DNA of 64,000 nucleotides from Tepidanaerobacteraceae bacterium (GTDB lineage: Bacteria; Bacillota; Thermosediminibacteria; Thermosediminibacterales; Tepidanaerobacteraceae): NCBI GenBank assembly GCA_029982615.1, contig JARRBK010000003.1, positions 1-64,000 of the forward strand. Reading direction: 5' to 3'. Below, piece by piece: positions 33,738-42,640 of the stretch (its first letter is position 1; each line of letters starts with the position of its first letter). The position numbers and the translations under genes were made by a program. A model generated the notes under the pieces. That model had not been told where the DNA came from and did no database searches. It saw nothing but the letters and a program-made list of their open reading frames with translations.

Positions 33738-34483
33738 GTTGGAGCAAGGAAGACAAAATAAATATTATGGGAATAATTCTTGATCGACTGGATTATAACG
33801 GCGCTTTGGAAAGAATCGCGAACTTTTTAGAATCCGGCGGTTTAAAAGTAATAGTGACGCCCAATGCAGAGATTATTATGGCTGCACAAACCAATGAAAA
33901 ATTGCGGAGGGCAGTTAATAGCGCAGATATTCGGTTTCCAGACGGCATCGGGGTTGTTCTGGCATCCCGGATAATTGGGAAGCCTCTTTACGGCAGGACT
34001 GCGGGTTATGATTTGATGGAGCGGATTCTTGATATGGCTGCCCAGCGCAATTTATCGGTTTTTCTACTGGGAGGAAGGCCAAAAGTGGCGGAGGAAGCCG
34101 CGACCAATATAAAGCTTAAATTCCCTGGCATCGCAATAGCCGGCACTCATCATGGATATTTTGATGATAATGAAGAAAAAGCGATTGTGGAGAAAATAAA
34201 CAGTTCCGGAGCCGATATTCTCCTGGTGGCCATGGGCGCCCCAAGGCAGGAACTTTTCATGATGACAAACCGTTCCAGCTTACAATGCACCTTAGCTATG
34301 GGAGTGGGCGGCAGCCTTGATGTGCTGGCAGGAAGAGTGCGGCGGGCGCCGGTCTTTATGCAGAAAGCCGGTCTGGAATGGTTGTACAGGCTTGCCACTC
34401 AACCGGCGAGAATAAAAAGGATGAGCGTGCTTCCCCTTTTCTTAATAGAGGTGGTATTGTATAAATTGAAGCAGCGTGGATAA
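33734..34483 (+). CDS. WecG/TagA/CpsF-family glycosyltransferase
   Basis: This 249-residue GT26-type enzyme transfers, in studied members, N-acetylmannosaminyl residues to a lipid-linked GlcNAc at the membrane. Family signs are TPNAEIIMAAQ, RFPDGIGVV (the catalytic Asp region), GRTAGYDLM, LLVAMGAPRQE and the FMQKAGLEWLYRL amphipathic C-terminal region. It is coupled to csaB. It likely makes the linkage unit of the polymer that CsaB pyruvylates. It is the last gene of the cluster. Confidence 0.9.
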   Translation: MSWSKEDKINIMGIILDRLDYNGALERIANFLESGGLKVIVTPNAEIIMAAQTNEKLRRAVNSADIRFPDGIGVVLASRIIGKPLYGRTAGYDLMERILDMAAQRNLSVFLLGGRPKVAEEAATNIKLKFPGIAIAGTHHGYFDDNEEKAIVEKINSSGADILLVAMGAPRQELFMMTNRSSLQCTLAMGVGGSLDVLAGRVRRAPVFMQKAGLEWLYRLATQPARIKRMSVLPLFLIEVVLYKLKQRG

Positions 34484-34580
34484 AAAGCTTTACATTAAAG
34501 CCGGGCAAGGCTGCTTAGGGTAAACAGCAAAAAAGCCATAATAACGATAACTTGTGCCGGGGTGTAAAATTCTCGACAGC

Positions 34581-34609
34581 TTGTAATTTTAGTTTGGACA
34601 TAATAAAAT
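34581..34609 (+). promoter_or_regulatory. Candidate sigma-A promoter of the yitT-like gene
   Basis: TTGTAA (34581-34586) and TAAAAT (34604-34609) are 17 bp apart and end 28 bases before the GTG start. The surrounding 154-base gap holds no other feature that I can support. Confidence 0.45.
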
Positions 34610-34637
34610 AAATTTTAAGGGGATGAGGGTGATTTAA

Positions 34638-35483
34638 GTGAGAAAAAAATCTTATTTAATAGAATACTTACAAATAGCCGTAGGTTCTTTTATAGCCTCC
34701 CTTGGGCTTAACATGTTCCTCGTCCCCAACAAAGTGGCAGCTGGCGGTGTTAGCGGCCTTGCCACTGTGCTGCATTACCTTTTTGGCTTGCCTGTAGGCT
34801 GGACCATGCTGGCTTTGAATATCCCGCTTTTTGTGGCCGGAGTGGTTTTTTTGGGGAAGGGGTTCGGCGCGAAAACCCTGGTAGGAGCCCTGCTGTTTTC
34901 GGTTTATACAGAGGCTACAAAAAATTTTCCAGCGCTCACCAATGACTTAATGCTTTCTACGGTGTACGGCGGACTCATTTTGGGTGCGGGGCTGGGCATA
35001 GTTTTCAGGGCAAGAGGCTCTACAGGGGGTTCGGATCTGGCAGCCCTGCTCATAAATCATTTCATTCCGGCAGTGAGTATAGGTCAGGGCATATTGCTGG
35101 TAGATTTTTTTGTCATAGCTTTGGATGGCGTATCCTTCAATTGGGAACTGGCTATGTATTCCTGGATAGCGCTGTTTGTCAGCAGCAAAGTGATAGACAT
35201 AATACAAGAAGGTGTGAATTATGCCAAAGCCGTATATATAATTTCTGATGAAGCCGAAAGCATCTCCCACAAAATTCTTAGCGAGATGGAGCGGGGGGTG
35301 ACGTTTCTGGGAGCGCGAGGGGCGTATACAGGAGAGAATAAAAACATGCTCATGTGTGTGGTAACGCGCATGGAACTTTCCCGCCTGAAAAATATGGTCC
35401 ATGAAATTGACCCAAAGGCTTTCGTAATTGTCCATGACGTACATGAAGTTTTAGGGGAAGGTTTCAGCTTTAATAAACCTTAA
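34638..35483 (+). CDS. YitT-family membrane protein (DUF161/DUF2179)
   Basis: This 281-residue protein has five or six membrane segments in the first 190 residues with the GLNMFLVPNKVAAGGVSGLA and RARGSTGGSDL stretches, then a cytosolic DUF2179 domain ending in FVIVHDVHEVLGEGF. The family is widespread in Firmicutes and its transport role is not settled. The GTG at 34638 follows a G-rich SD site. It has its own candidate promoter and lies only 38 bases before the transketolase genes, so they may share an mRNA. Confidence 0.85.
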   Translation: MRKKSYLIEYLQIAVGSFIASLGLNMFLVPNKVAAGGVSGLATVLHYLFGLPVGWTMLALNIPLFVAGVVFLGKGFGAKTLVGALLFSVYTEATKNFPALTNDLMLSTVYGGLILGAGLGIVFRARGSTGGSDLAALLINHFIPAVSIGQGILLVDFFVIALDGVSFNWELAMYSWIALFVSSKVIDIIQEGVNYAKAVYIISDEAESISHKILSEMERGVTFLGARGAYTGENKNMLMCVVTRMELSRLKNMVHEIDPKAFVIVHDVHEVLGEGFSFNKP

Positions 35484-35521
35484 AATTTTAGTAACTATTA
35501 AAAAAAAAGAGGAGTGATATT

Positions 35522-36343
35522 ATGAGTATAACTCAGGAAAAAATTGAAGAATTGACTTCCATAGCCCGCAAAGTGCGCCGCCACATTATCGAAATGACGG
35601 CGGAAGCGGGTTCTGGGCACCCGGGCGGGTCTCTGTCCTGCTGCGATATCCTGACAGCTTTGTATTTTGACGTGCTCAATGTGGACCCAAAACGACCCAC
35701 CTGGTCAGAAAGAGACCGTTTTGTGCTTTCAAAAGGCCATGCAGCCCCAGCTCTTTATGCGGTATTGGCTGAAAAGGGTTATTTTGCAAAGGAGGAACTC
35801 ATGAGACTCAGAAAAACTGGAGCCATGCTCCAGGGCCATCCAGATATGAAGGGCACTCCTGGCTTGGATATGACCACTGGTTCTCTCGGGCAGGGGCTTT
35901 CTGCTGCCAATGGCATGGCGCTGGCCGGGAAACTTGATAAAAAGGATTACAGAGTATATGTGCTTTTGGGGGATGGCGAAACCGAGGAAGGTCAGGTGTG
36001 GGAGGCAGCCATGGCCTCGGCCCACTACAAGCTGGACAATCTCACGGCATTTGTGGACCACAACGGTCTACAGATTGACGGCCCTATCACCCAGGTCATG
36101 TCACCGGAAAAGATACAGGATAAATTTAAGGCATTCGGCTGGCACGTGATCGATATCGATGGCCACAACTTCAGGGAGATTTTGGATGCAGTGGAAGAAG
36201 CAAAAAACACCAAAGGCAGGCCTACAGCAATAGTAGCCAAAACCGTCAAAGGCAAAGGCGTACCCTTCATGGAAAACGTAGTGGACTGGCACGGCAAAGC
36301 CCCCACAAAGGAGCAGGCCGAAGAAGCGCTTAAAGCTCTATAG
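35522..36343 (+). CDS. Transketolase, N-terminal subunit
   Basis: This 273-residue protein is the thiamine-diphosphate-binding half of a split transketolase, which moves two-carbon units between sugar phosphates in the pentose phosphate pathway. It contains [14 protein letters not shown], the GHAAPALYA stretch, and the TPP/Mg motif [13 protein letters not shown] with the downstream DHNGLQIDG. It needs the C-terminal subunit encoded next. The ATG has a strong SD (GAGGAGTGAT). Confidence 0.92.
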   Translation: MSITQEKIEELTSIARKVRRHIIEMTAEAGSGHPGGSLSCCDILTALYFDVLNVDPKRPTWSERDRFVLSKGHAAPALYAVLAEKGYFAKEELMRLRKTGAMLQGHPDMKGTPGLDMTTGSLGQGLSAANGMALAGKLDKKDYRVYVLLGDGETEEGQVWEAAMASAHYKLDNLTAFVDHNGLQIDGPITQVMSPEKIQDKFKAFGWHVIDIDGHNFREILDAVEEAKNTKGRPTAIVAKTVKGKGVPFMENVVDWHGKAPTKEQAEEALKAL

Positions 36344-36377
36344 TTTATATAGGATATCAGATGGATTAGGATTGGAG

Positions 36378-36430
36378 AGCCGCAAATCCGCTTTCTCCAT
36401 GTCTGCGGCTTAAGACTTCTTATCTTTTTT
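36378..36430 (+). other. Intercistronic hairpin between the two transketolase halves
   Basis: A 7-bp stem (36378-36384 with 36404-36410) has a 19-base loop, and a short T-run comes only at 36425-36430, 14 bases further on. It is too weak to call a terminator with confidence. It could reduce read-through or stabilise the upstream mRNA. Confidence 0.3.
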
Positions 36431-36467
36431 GTTGAAAGATTAAAAAATTGATATAGGAGTGATTAAA

Positions 36468-37397
36468 ATGCCGAAAATTGCAACCCGCGAGGCTTACGGC
36501 CAGGCTCTGGCGGAGCTCGGTGAGGAAATAAAAGATATAGTGGTCCTGGATGCAGACCTTTCTAAGTCCACAAAGACCAGCGTTTTTGCAAAAAAATACC
36601 CTGAAAGATTTTTTAATATGGGCATTGCGGAACAAAACTTGATGGGCACAGCAGCAGGATTTGCCACATGCGGCAAGATACCGTTTGCCAGCACTTTTGC
36701 GGTATTTGCTGCAGGCAGGGCCTTCGAGCAGATAAGAAATTCCATTTGTTATCCAAACTTGAATGTTAAAATTGCTGCTACCCATGCAGGCATCACCGTT
36801 GGAGAAGATGGAGCCACTCATCAATCGGTGGAAGACATAGCATTAATGAGGTCAATTCCCCATATGATTGTGATAAATCCTGCTGATGCCGAAGAAGCGA
36901 AGCAGGCGGTGAGGGCTGCAGCCATGCATAAAGGCCCGGTATACCTGAGATTCGGCCGTCACCCGGTGGAGACCATATTCGATAACAACTACAAGTTTGA
37001 AATAGGAAAGGGAGTTATCCTGAAAGAAGGCAAAGACGTGGCCATAATTGCCACGGGAACAATGGTGGGAGAAGCTCTGAAAGCTGCAGAATTGCTGAGC
37101 AAGAAAGGTATCGAGGCCATGGTAGTTAATATCTCTACAATAAAACCCATCGATAAAGAAATTATAATAAAAGCGGCAGAATGCGGCGCCATAGTTACGG
37201 CAGAAGAACACAACATCATCGGAGGGTTGGGCAGTGCAGTGGCCGAAGTGCTGGCGGAAGCTAGGCCTACCCCCATGAAAAGGATAGGTATAGCTGACGA
37301 ATTTGGGCAGTCGGGAAAACCGGAAGAACTTTTGAAGTTGTACCACCTAACAGCTGATGACATAGCAAAGGCGGCAGAGGAATTGAAAAAAGGATAA
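36468..37397 (+). CDS. Transketolase, C-terminal subunit
   Basis: This 309-residue protein carries the pyrimidine-binding domain (ADLSKSTKTS, FNMGIAEQNLMG with the catalytic Glu, ATHAGITVGEDGATHQ) and the transketolase-C domain of the split enzyme. It forms the active enzyme with the N-terminal subunit. ATG 36468 is chosen because TAGGAGTG is spaced for it rather than for the GTG three codons earlier. A perfect inverted repeat follows the stop codon. Confidence 0.92.
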   Translation: MPKIATREAYGQALAELGEEIKDIVVLDADLSKSTKTSVFAKKYPERFFNMGIAEQNLMGTAAGFATCGKIPFASTFAVFAAGRAFEQIRNSICYPNLNVKIAATHAGITVGEDGATHQSVEDIALMRSIPHMIVINPADAEEAKQAVRAAAMHKGPVYLRFGRHPVETIFDNNYKFEIGKGVILKEGKDVAIIATGTMVGEALKAAELLSKKGIEAMVVNISTIKPIDKEIIIKAAECGAIVTAEEHNIIGGLGSAVAEVLAEARPTPMKRIGIADEFGQSGKPEELLKLYHLTADDIAKAAEELKKG

Positions 37398-37413
37398 TTT
37401 CAATTACTAGGCA

Positions 37414-37457
37414 AACGATCGAACCCATGGTTTGTAAAAACCATGGGTTCGATCGTT
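37414..37457. terminator. Perfect 20-bp inverted repeat between convergent genes
   Basis: Arms 37414-37433 and 37438-37457 are perfectly complementary around a 4-base loop. The element lies between the transketolase gene (plus) and gerC (minus), and its right arm reaches two bases into the gerC stop codon. No T-run follows on either strand. It is most likely a bidirectional terminator, but its length and perfection are unusual, so a protein-binding site is also possible. Confidence 0.6.
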
Positions 37458-38604
37458 ATCTCAAAAGCAAGCCCACCTGATTTATTCTGCAGTTGACCTT
37501 TACATTTACGGGTAATTCTGTGAAAATTTCATCCCTCCATTTGCCTTCAATGGATTTCCACAGCTCGGGAAATTTATAGTGAATGTGATTGCCGAATCCA
37601 AAGACATCGGAATGGAAGCGCTTGGCAGCTATCAGCGATGCTTCTATTTCCCGCTTTATAACTTTTTCTTCAAGTGTTTCCACATTTTTTATGATATCGG
37701 GCTTTTGTAAGTCCGGCTTGGAAAACATTGATGCGATATTTCCTGTCTGGTTGACTGTAACGTTAATACCTATCTTTCCATTGCTTATAAATGGTTCAAT
37801 AGTGCTGGATGCTTTTATAATCTCTACGGAAATTTTGCTTTTTGATTCATCATCCTGCCAGGGGATTACTACAACACCACTTTTTACCCTGCCGAGCACC
37901 CATAAGACTCCTCGGCTTTCTATTTCGTTGAAGTAACCGGCGAACTTCCCGCTTTTAAAAGCTGCCGAGCCGGTAATATAAGGGCGATTGTTTTTATCTT
38001 TTTTAACCACTGGTAAAGCTATATCTTGGCCTCTTGTCTGTAAAGTTTGATATACATGAAGCAAGTCATTTGATATAGTTTTTGACTTGTAAGTGTTGGC
38101 TTTTATCTCATCTGCAATCGCTTTGGATGGAAGCATTTCGAGAGGATGGTCTGTATTTAAAATATCAAAGGCGCTATGGGGGGTAATCAGCACCCAGTTT
38201 CTTTCCCTAAATTCTGGGTCTCTGACAAAAAAGTCCAGGAGTTCATCCATGTTGTATTTTTTCGATGCTTCTTCGCTTATTATAATAATGCTGTTGTAAC
38301 CGTAAAATAGTTTTCTAGAAGTAAAGTCCAAAATTTTTCTGACTGCATAAAAAGTGGTTTCAGCAGTGGCAGAAAAAGTAGTATAAGGTTTGCCCTTGCT
38401 TCCGCCTCCTCCGGTATGACCTGTTGTCTTTATGTTAGAAGGGAGGACCACCTCTGTGGACAAAAGAATGTTGTTCTTTTCTGCGGAGTCGATGCCAACT
38501 CCCACGACCAGGCCTATTTCATTTAATTCCCGACGGTCCCAGCAGCCGGAAACAAACAGAGTTGCAAATATAATAAAACAAATTAATATCTGTTTTGGAT
38601 TCAT
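37456..38604 (-). CDS. gerC: Spore germination lipoprotein, Ger(x)C family
   Basis: This 382-residue protein is the lipoprotein subunit of a germinant receptor in the inner spore membrane. It has a signal peptide with lipobox VSGC (Cys about 21) followed by WDRRELNEIGLVVGVGID, the family signature. It is the last gene of the ger operon and overlaps gerB by four bases (ATGA). It is needed, with GerA and GerB, for spores to respond to nutrients. Confidence 0.92.
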   Translation of the reverse strand: MNPKQILICFIIFATLFVSGCWDRRELNEIGLVVGVGIDSAEKNNILLSTEVVLPSNIKTTGHTGGGGSKGKPYTTFSATAETTFYAVRKILDFTSRKLFYGYNSIIIISEEASKKYNMDELLDFFVRDPEFRERNWVLITPHSAFDILNTDHPLEMLPSKAIADEIKANTYKSKTISNDLLHVYQTLQTRGQDIALPVVKKDKNNRPYITGSAAFKSGKFAGYFNEIESRGVLWVLGRVKSGVVVIPWQDDESKSKISVEIIKASSTIEPFISNGKIGINVTVNQTGNIASMFSKPDLQKPDIIKNVETLEEKVIKREIEASLIAAKRFHSDVFGFGNHIHYKFPELWKSIEGKWRDEIFTELPVNVKVNCRINQVGLLLR

Positions 38605-39695
38605 TCTAAATTCCTTTCCCTTCCTCCAAAAAGGATGAGAATCCAGAGGAACAGAGGAATAACCATCTCAAAAAAGAAATTATGCAGTGGCCATAAAGTA
38701 ATGAAAAATCTGTTTAATTGGGATACATTTTTAAAAATATTTGATAGAAGCAAAATAATGAACCCTGTTGGAAAAATCAGAGGTTTATAAGATTTGATGG
38801 CTAAAAATTGTGCAGAAATTAGACTTGCAGCGTAAATAAATAATGAGATTTGGACTACTTTGCTTAACACAAAAATGGAAAACCCTATGGGGTCTAAGTG
38901 TTCTACAAAATTGCCGTAACTTATGTAACGAAGGGCTATATAACCCCGGTATATTGTAACCTGGGCAAGATTAGGTCCCAGCACTCCTGTGATTATAGCA
39001 GTAGCAATAATCAGAAGAAAACCCTGGATTATACTTCCAATAGTAAGGGTCTTTTGACATTCTTCCGGCTTATTCACATAAGACAAAACCACCGGGACAA
39101 ACACAGTGAATACGAAACTGCTGGAAGATATAAAAGCCCCCTTGATCACAGGCGTCAAACCATTTTCCAGGACGGGTTTGAAATTATCCAATTTTACATT
39201 GGGCAAAAGCAGAAATAATCCGATTAAATAAAGTGAAATTATAGTAGGCAGGATTATTTCGTTGGTCCTCGCCTGAACCTCCAGGCCGTGAAAAGCCATA
39301 TAGCAGCTGGTGAGTATTATCATAAGGTCGATTACTACAGAGGGTGTTTGGACGTATATCATGGCAACGGCAAAGCTGGTGAGTTCTTTCAAAAATGCAG
39401 CTGATGAAAAAACAAAAAACCAAATGTACAAAACAATGACAATGCTGCCGACGATGCGGCCGCATATTTTTTTTATTCTACTTGAAAATTCCATGTCTTT
39501 GGAAAGCAAAGAAAACTTTAAAATCATTTGTAGCATGACCAGCTGTATTGCCAGAGAAAGTATTTCAGCAAGCCATGAATCCTGTCTACTACCTGCTGCA
39601 ATTGCAGTCTGAGAAAGGGGGATCAGCAAGGAATTACTTGTAGTTATCAGAAGCCACATCAATTGTCCTGCACGAATTTTCCCATGTTCTAACAT
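38601..39695 (-). CDS. gerB: Spore germination permease, GerB (GerAB) family
   Basis: This 364-residue protein has about ten membrane helices and belongs to the GerAB branch of the amino acid/polyamine transporter superfamily. In studied receptors this subunit binds the germinant. It starts MLEHGKIRAGQ, eight bases after gerA, and overlaps gerC. The germinant cannot be predicted from sequence. Confidence 0.92.
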   Translation of the reverse strand: MLEHGKIRAGQLMWLLITTSNSLLIPLSQTAIAAGSRQDSWLAEILSLAIQLVMLQMILKFSLLSKDMEFSSRIKKICGRIVGSIVIVLYIWFFVFSSAAFLKELTSFAVAMIYVQTPSVVIDLMIILTSCYMAFHGLEVQARTNEIILPTIISLYLIGLFLLLPNVKLDNFKPVLENGLTPVIKGAFISSSSFVFTVFVPVVLSYVNKPEECQKTLTIGSIIQGFLLIIATAIITGVLGPNLAQVTIYRGYIALRYISYGNFVEHLDPIGFSIFVLSKVVQISLFIYAASLISAQFLAIKSYKPLIFPTGFIILLLSNIFKNVSQLNRFFITLWPLHNFFFEMVIPLFLWILILFGGRERNLE

Positions 39696-39703
39696 GGTAT
39701 CAC

Positions 39704-41314
39704 CTATCTCTTATGAGGGCCCGGCTTTTGGCCAAATGGCTGTCTTTTGCTTTTAGAACCTATTAGATGGGGGCGCCACCGCATCATCCACCACGGTACC
39801 CTTACAATGCTATCCTGTAAATCGCGGGGTTTAAGCGGCCCAAGAGGTGAAAGATATGGCACCCCGAAAGAGCGGAGAGAGGCAAGATATGATAGTAAAA
39901 TAAGTGTGGCCAGCATAATGCCCATTAATCCCATGACCGCTCCAAGTATCAATAATAAAAATCTTATTATCACGAGTGTGATAACCATCTCGGGAGCGGG
40001 AATGGTGAAAATGGCAAGGCCAGTCAGCGCGGTGATAATTATTGTAGGGGGGCTGGTCAGTCCAGCGCTTACCGCTGCATCACCTATAATTAGGGTCCCC
40101 ACGATGCTTACGGCCTGACCTATGGTTCTGGGCATTCGGGTGCCCGCTTCCCGCAATATTTCGAAGACAAGCCCCATTAGTGCAGCTTCAACAAAAGTCG
40201 GAAACGGAACGCCTTCTCTGGTGGCGGCTATGGAAATTGCCAATGGAGTAGGTATCATCTCCTGATGGTAGGTGGTTACAGCAACATAAAGCGCAGGGAG
40301 GAAAACGGCTATTAATAGGGATAAAAACCTTATCCAGCGGGTGAAGCTGCTGAAAATGAAAATCAAATAGTAATCTTCACTGCTGATAAAAAATTCGGTG
40401 AAAACAGCGGGAACTATAAGTGCAGAAGGCGAACCGTCGACCAAAATTGCCAATTTTCCGGATAAAAGTTCAGCTGCTACAACGTCGGGTTTTTCGGTGC
40501 GATGAATGAGTGGGAACGGGCACAAAGGGGCATCTCTAATGAGTTCATCTATATAATTGGTATCCAGGATACCATCTATATTTATACGTGAAATTCTTTT
40601 CCTTGCCTCCTCCAGAATCTTATTGTTGACAACACCATCTATATAAAACAAACCTACCTGAGTTTTGGTGATGCTGCCAATTTCTAGAAACTCTGCTTTT
40701 AGTTTTGGGGATTTAATTTTCCTGCGGATTAAAGCATTATTTACTCGGAGAGCTTCCGTAAAGCCTTCCCGGGGGCCGCGGATTACCGGTTCTACCTCAG
40801 GTTCTTCCACATTTCTGAAATTATATCCCTCATAATCCACAATGAGGGCTTTGTTCAAACCGTCAATAAAGATTGCTGTAGAACCGGAACACACAGATTG
40901 GATGACTCTTTCCATCTCAGAAATTTTCTTTAAATCCGTTGAAGCCAGCAAATGGTTTTCTATGTAATCAAAGGCGTTGTTTTTTAGAAAATGATTTATA
41001 TTTTCTTCTTGAGACTTCACCATTAAAGGAATCATTACGGATTTTTCCAGGAGCTCTCTATCCACCAAACCGTCCAAAAACACAACAAAGGCCGGTATTC
41101 CCGGTTTTTTGCCTATCTTGAAGGGCCTTACGATGGCATCCTGGCAGTTTTTCATGACTGTATTGACATAATTTAGATTTTTTTGCAAGCTTTTACTTAC
41201 AGAGGTTTGTACTTCCGGAATTTTCCCCTGAAGGCCATCATTTAAAATTTCGTTTTTATTAAATTTTTTTATAAACGAAAAAGGCCACAATTTTTTAAGC
41301 AACGGAATCACCAA
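39704..41314 (-). CDS. gerA: Spore germination protein, GerA (GerAA) family
   Basis: This 536-residue subunit has a cytosolic N-terminal region of about 310 residues and a C-terminal membrane part with about five helices. Family stretches include FIDGLNKALIVDYEGYN, VEPVIRGPREGFTEALRVN and LAILVDGSPSALIVP. It starts at TTG 41314 (GTG 41311 also possible) with a weak SD. A candidate sigma-G promoter lies 20 bases upstream, consistent with synthesis in the forespore. It is the first gene of the ger operon. Confidence 0.92.
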   Translation of the reverse strand: MVIPLLKKLWPFSFIKKFNKNEILNDGLQGKIPEVQTSVSKSLQKNLNYVNTVMKNCQDAIVRPFKIGKKPGIPAFVVFLDGLVDRELLEKSVMIPLMVKSQEENINHFLKNNAFDYIENHLLASTDLKKISEMERVIQSVCSGSTAIFIDGLNKALIVDYEGYNFRNVEEPEVEPVIRGPREGFTEALRVNNALIRRKIKSPKLKAEFLEIGSITKTQVGLFYIDGVVNNKILEEARKRISRINIDGILDTNYIDELIRDAPLCPFPLIHRTEKPDVVAAELLSGKLAILVDGSPSALIVPAVFTEFFISSEDYYLIFIFSSFTRWIRFLSLLIAVFLPALYVAVTTYHQEMIPTPLAISIAATREGVPFPTFVEAALMGLVFEILREAGTRMPRTIGQAVSIVGTLIIGDAAVSAGLTSPPTIIITALTGLAIFTIPAPEMVITLVIIRFLLLILGAVMGLMGIMLATLILLSYLASLRSFGVPYLSPLGPLKPRDLQDSIVRVPWWMMRWRPHLIGSKSKRQPFGQKPGPHKR

Positions 41315-41334
41315 TATATAGCTTTCTGTTTATA

Positions 41335-41363
41335 TAGAATGTCCCTGAATAAAATATATATAC
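41335..41363 (-). promoter_or_regulatory. Candidate sigma-G promoter of the ger operon
   Basis: On the minus strand GTATA (plus 41359-41363) and CATTCTA (plus 41335-41341) are 17 bp apart, matching the forespore sigma-G pattern of a GNATR-type -35 and CATnnTA -10. The -10 ends about 20 bases before gerA, giving a very short leader. The local AT-richness raises the chance of a false match, but the gene context fits. Confidence 0.55.
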
Positions 41364-41401
41364 AAAAAACCGCTTTCCTGCCTTTCAGCCTGAAAGCGGT
41401 T
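41364..41401 (-). terminator. Rho-independent terminator upstream of gerA
   Basis: A 10-bp stem (41368-41377 with 41392-41401) is followed on the minus strand by a T-run covering 41364-41369. It would stop transcripts from the DUF2294-like gene before the ger operon. Its T-run abuts the candidate sigma-G -35 box. Confidence 0.75.
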
Positions 41402-41564
41402 TGTTGTCTTCAATTGTTAATCTTTCTATCTTACTACAAGAGGTGCCAGTATCCATGCCAGTGCAAATGAGATATTATTCTGATTATCATTCCAACTATA
41501 GAAGCCTGCATGGCTTCACCCGCCGATAAATCGGAATTCTAGGCCCATACAGCTGGAACCTGAA

Positions 41565-41933
41565 TTACGGGTTTTCCCTTGCAAGATATTCCTCCACCGG
41601 TTCAACAGTTATGACAATTGTGCCTGCCAGCTGATTGACGGGATCATAATCTTTCAGCACGCTCCTCAGCTTTAATCCGAAAAATTCTTCAAAATATGTT
41701 TTAAATCGAACTTTAAACTCATTTAGAAGCGCAAGGTCCATCAGCCTGGCAGTGAGGGAGTCTTTTTCGTCGATATGCTTGAGTACTGATATCCTGCGGT
41801 TCAAAGCAAGTATTAATATCTTGTCGCCAATTATTTCGATTTTTTGCCAGTCCAAACCTCTTCCGTACATCTCTTCGTTTACCTGATTGTTTATCTTAAT
41901 GATTTGCTGTTTGAACTCTCCCAGGGTTTTCAC
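41565..41933 (-). CDS. DUF2294-like small cytosolic protein
   Basis: This 122-residue protein has a helical start, the MYGRGLDWQKIEIIGDKILILAL stretch split across a turn, and an end resembling VLKDYDP plus a beta strand. The pattern fits DUF2294, a family of unknown function found in Firmicutes. A GGGAGG site selects GTG 41933. It is monocistronic, being followed by a terminator. The 160 bases between its stop and that terminator hold nothing I can identify. Confidence 0.6.
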   Translation of the reverse strand: MKTLGEFKQQIIKINNQVNEEMYGRGLDWQKIEIIGDKILILALNRRISVLKHIDEKDSLTARLMDLALLNEFKVRFKTYFEEFFGLKLRSVLKDYDPVNQLAGTIVITVEPVEEYLARENP

Positions 41934-42135
41934 GGTTTTTACCTCCCTCTTTGGTGTTAAAAACCTGAAGAAATTATTATAATTTATATTCTATGCATTC
42001 TGGATTATTCCTTCTTAATTAAATTTGACAATAAAAGTTATAATTTTTTGGAACCGATTGATGGCCTATTGAATATACAGCCAACTAACAGGTATTTTCG
42101 AGGCGGATGCGGCGATTCCAATAGAAATATTATTT

Positions 42136-42372
42136 TTGGATGGTGAGGATGACATAAAGCTGTGGATAGAAACCAATATCTGGCTGGACCCAGGAGAACT
42201 GATACAGTGCCTTTATTTAAAACTTTTCTCGGAAAATGCGGCGATAGAGATTCAGCTTATACAGCCAGATGTTAAAATAGAGTGGCCTAGTAGGGGGCGC
42301 TTTGTAGTAGATATTGCTGATTATGTCAAGATATTATATAACAGAAGGCGCAAAATTAGAAGGATATTTTAA
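42136..42372 (+). CDS. Small open frame, possible remnant of a longer gene
   Basis: From TTG 42136 the frame encodes 78 residues of plausible soluble-protein composition (a hydrophobic/acidic alternation and a basic RRRKIRR end). No SD precedes the TTG. The same frame stays open and protein-like upstream to 42073, just after an in-frame TGA at 42070, without a normal start codon. This suggests either an unusual start or the 3' remnant of a decayed gene. The family is not recognised. The 268 bases after it show no further feature. Confidence 0.3.
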   Translation: MDGEDDIKLWIETNIWLDPGELIQCLYLKLFSENAAIEIQLIQPDVKIEWPSRGRFVVDIADYVKILYNRRRKIRRIF

Positions 42373-42640
42373 AATAAAACTAATAATAACCATTATTTTT
42401 AAAGATATCGCCTTGAAAATAGCTCAGGACGGTTTTTCTTTTGATTGCTCTCCATTGTTAAGGTTGAACGGACTTTGAATTGATGGTAAAATTATCTTGA
42501 ATAAAGAAATATCAGACAATGAACAATTTGAGATATTCCAATCTGGATAATATAGGGCTTAATATAAAATAATATTAATATGACATAGGACATGCAAGAA
42601 AAAAAATAAAATAATAATAATATAGAGAGGGGATGGGCAT

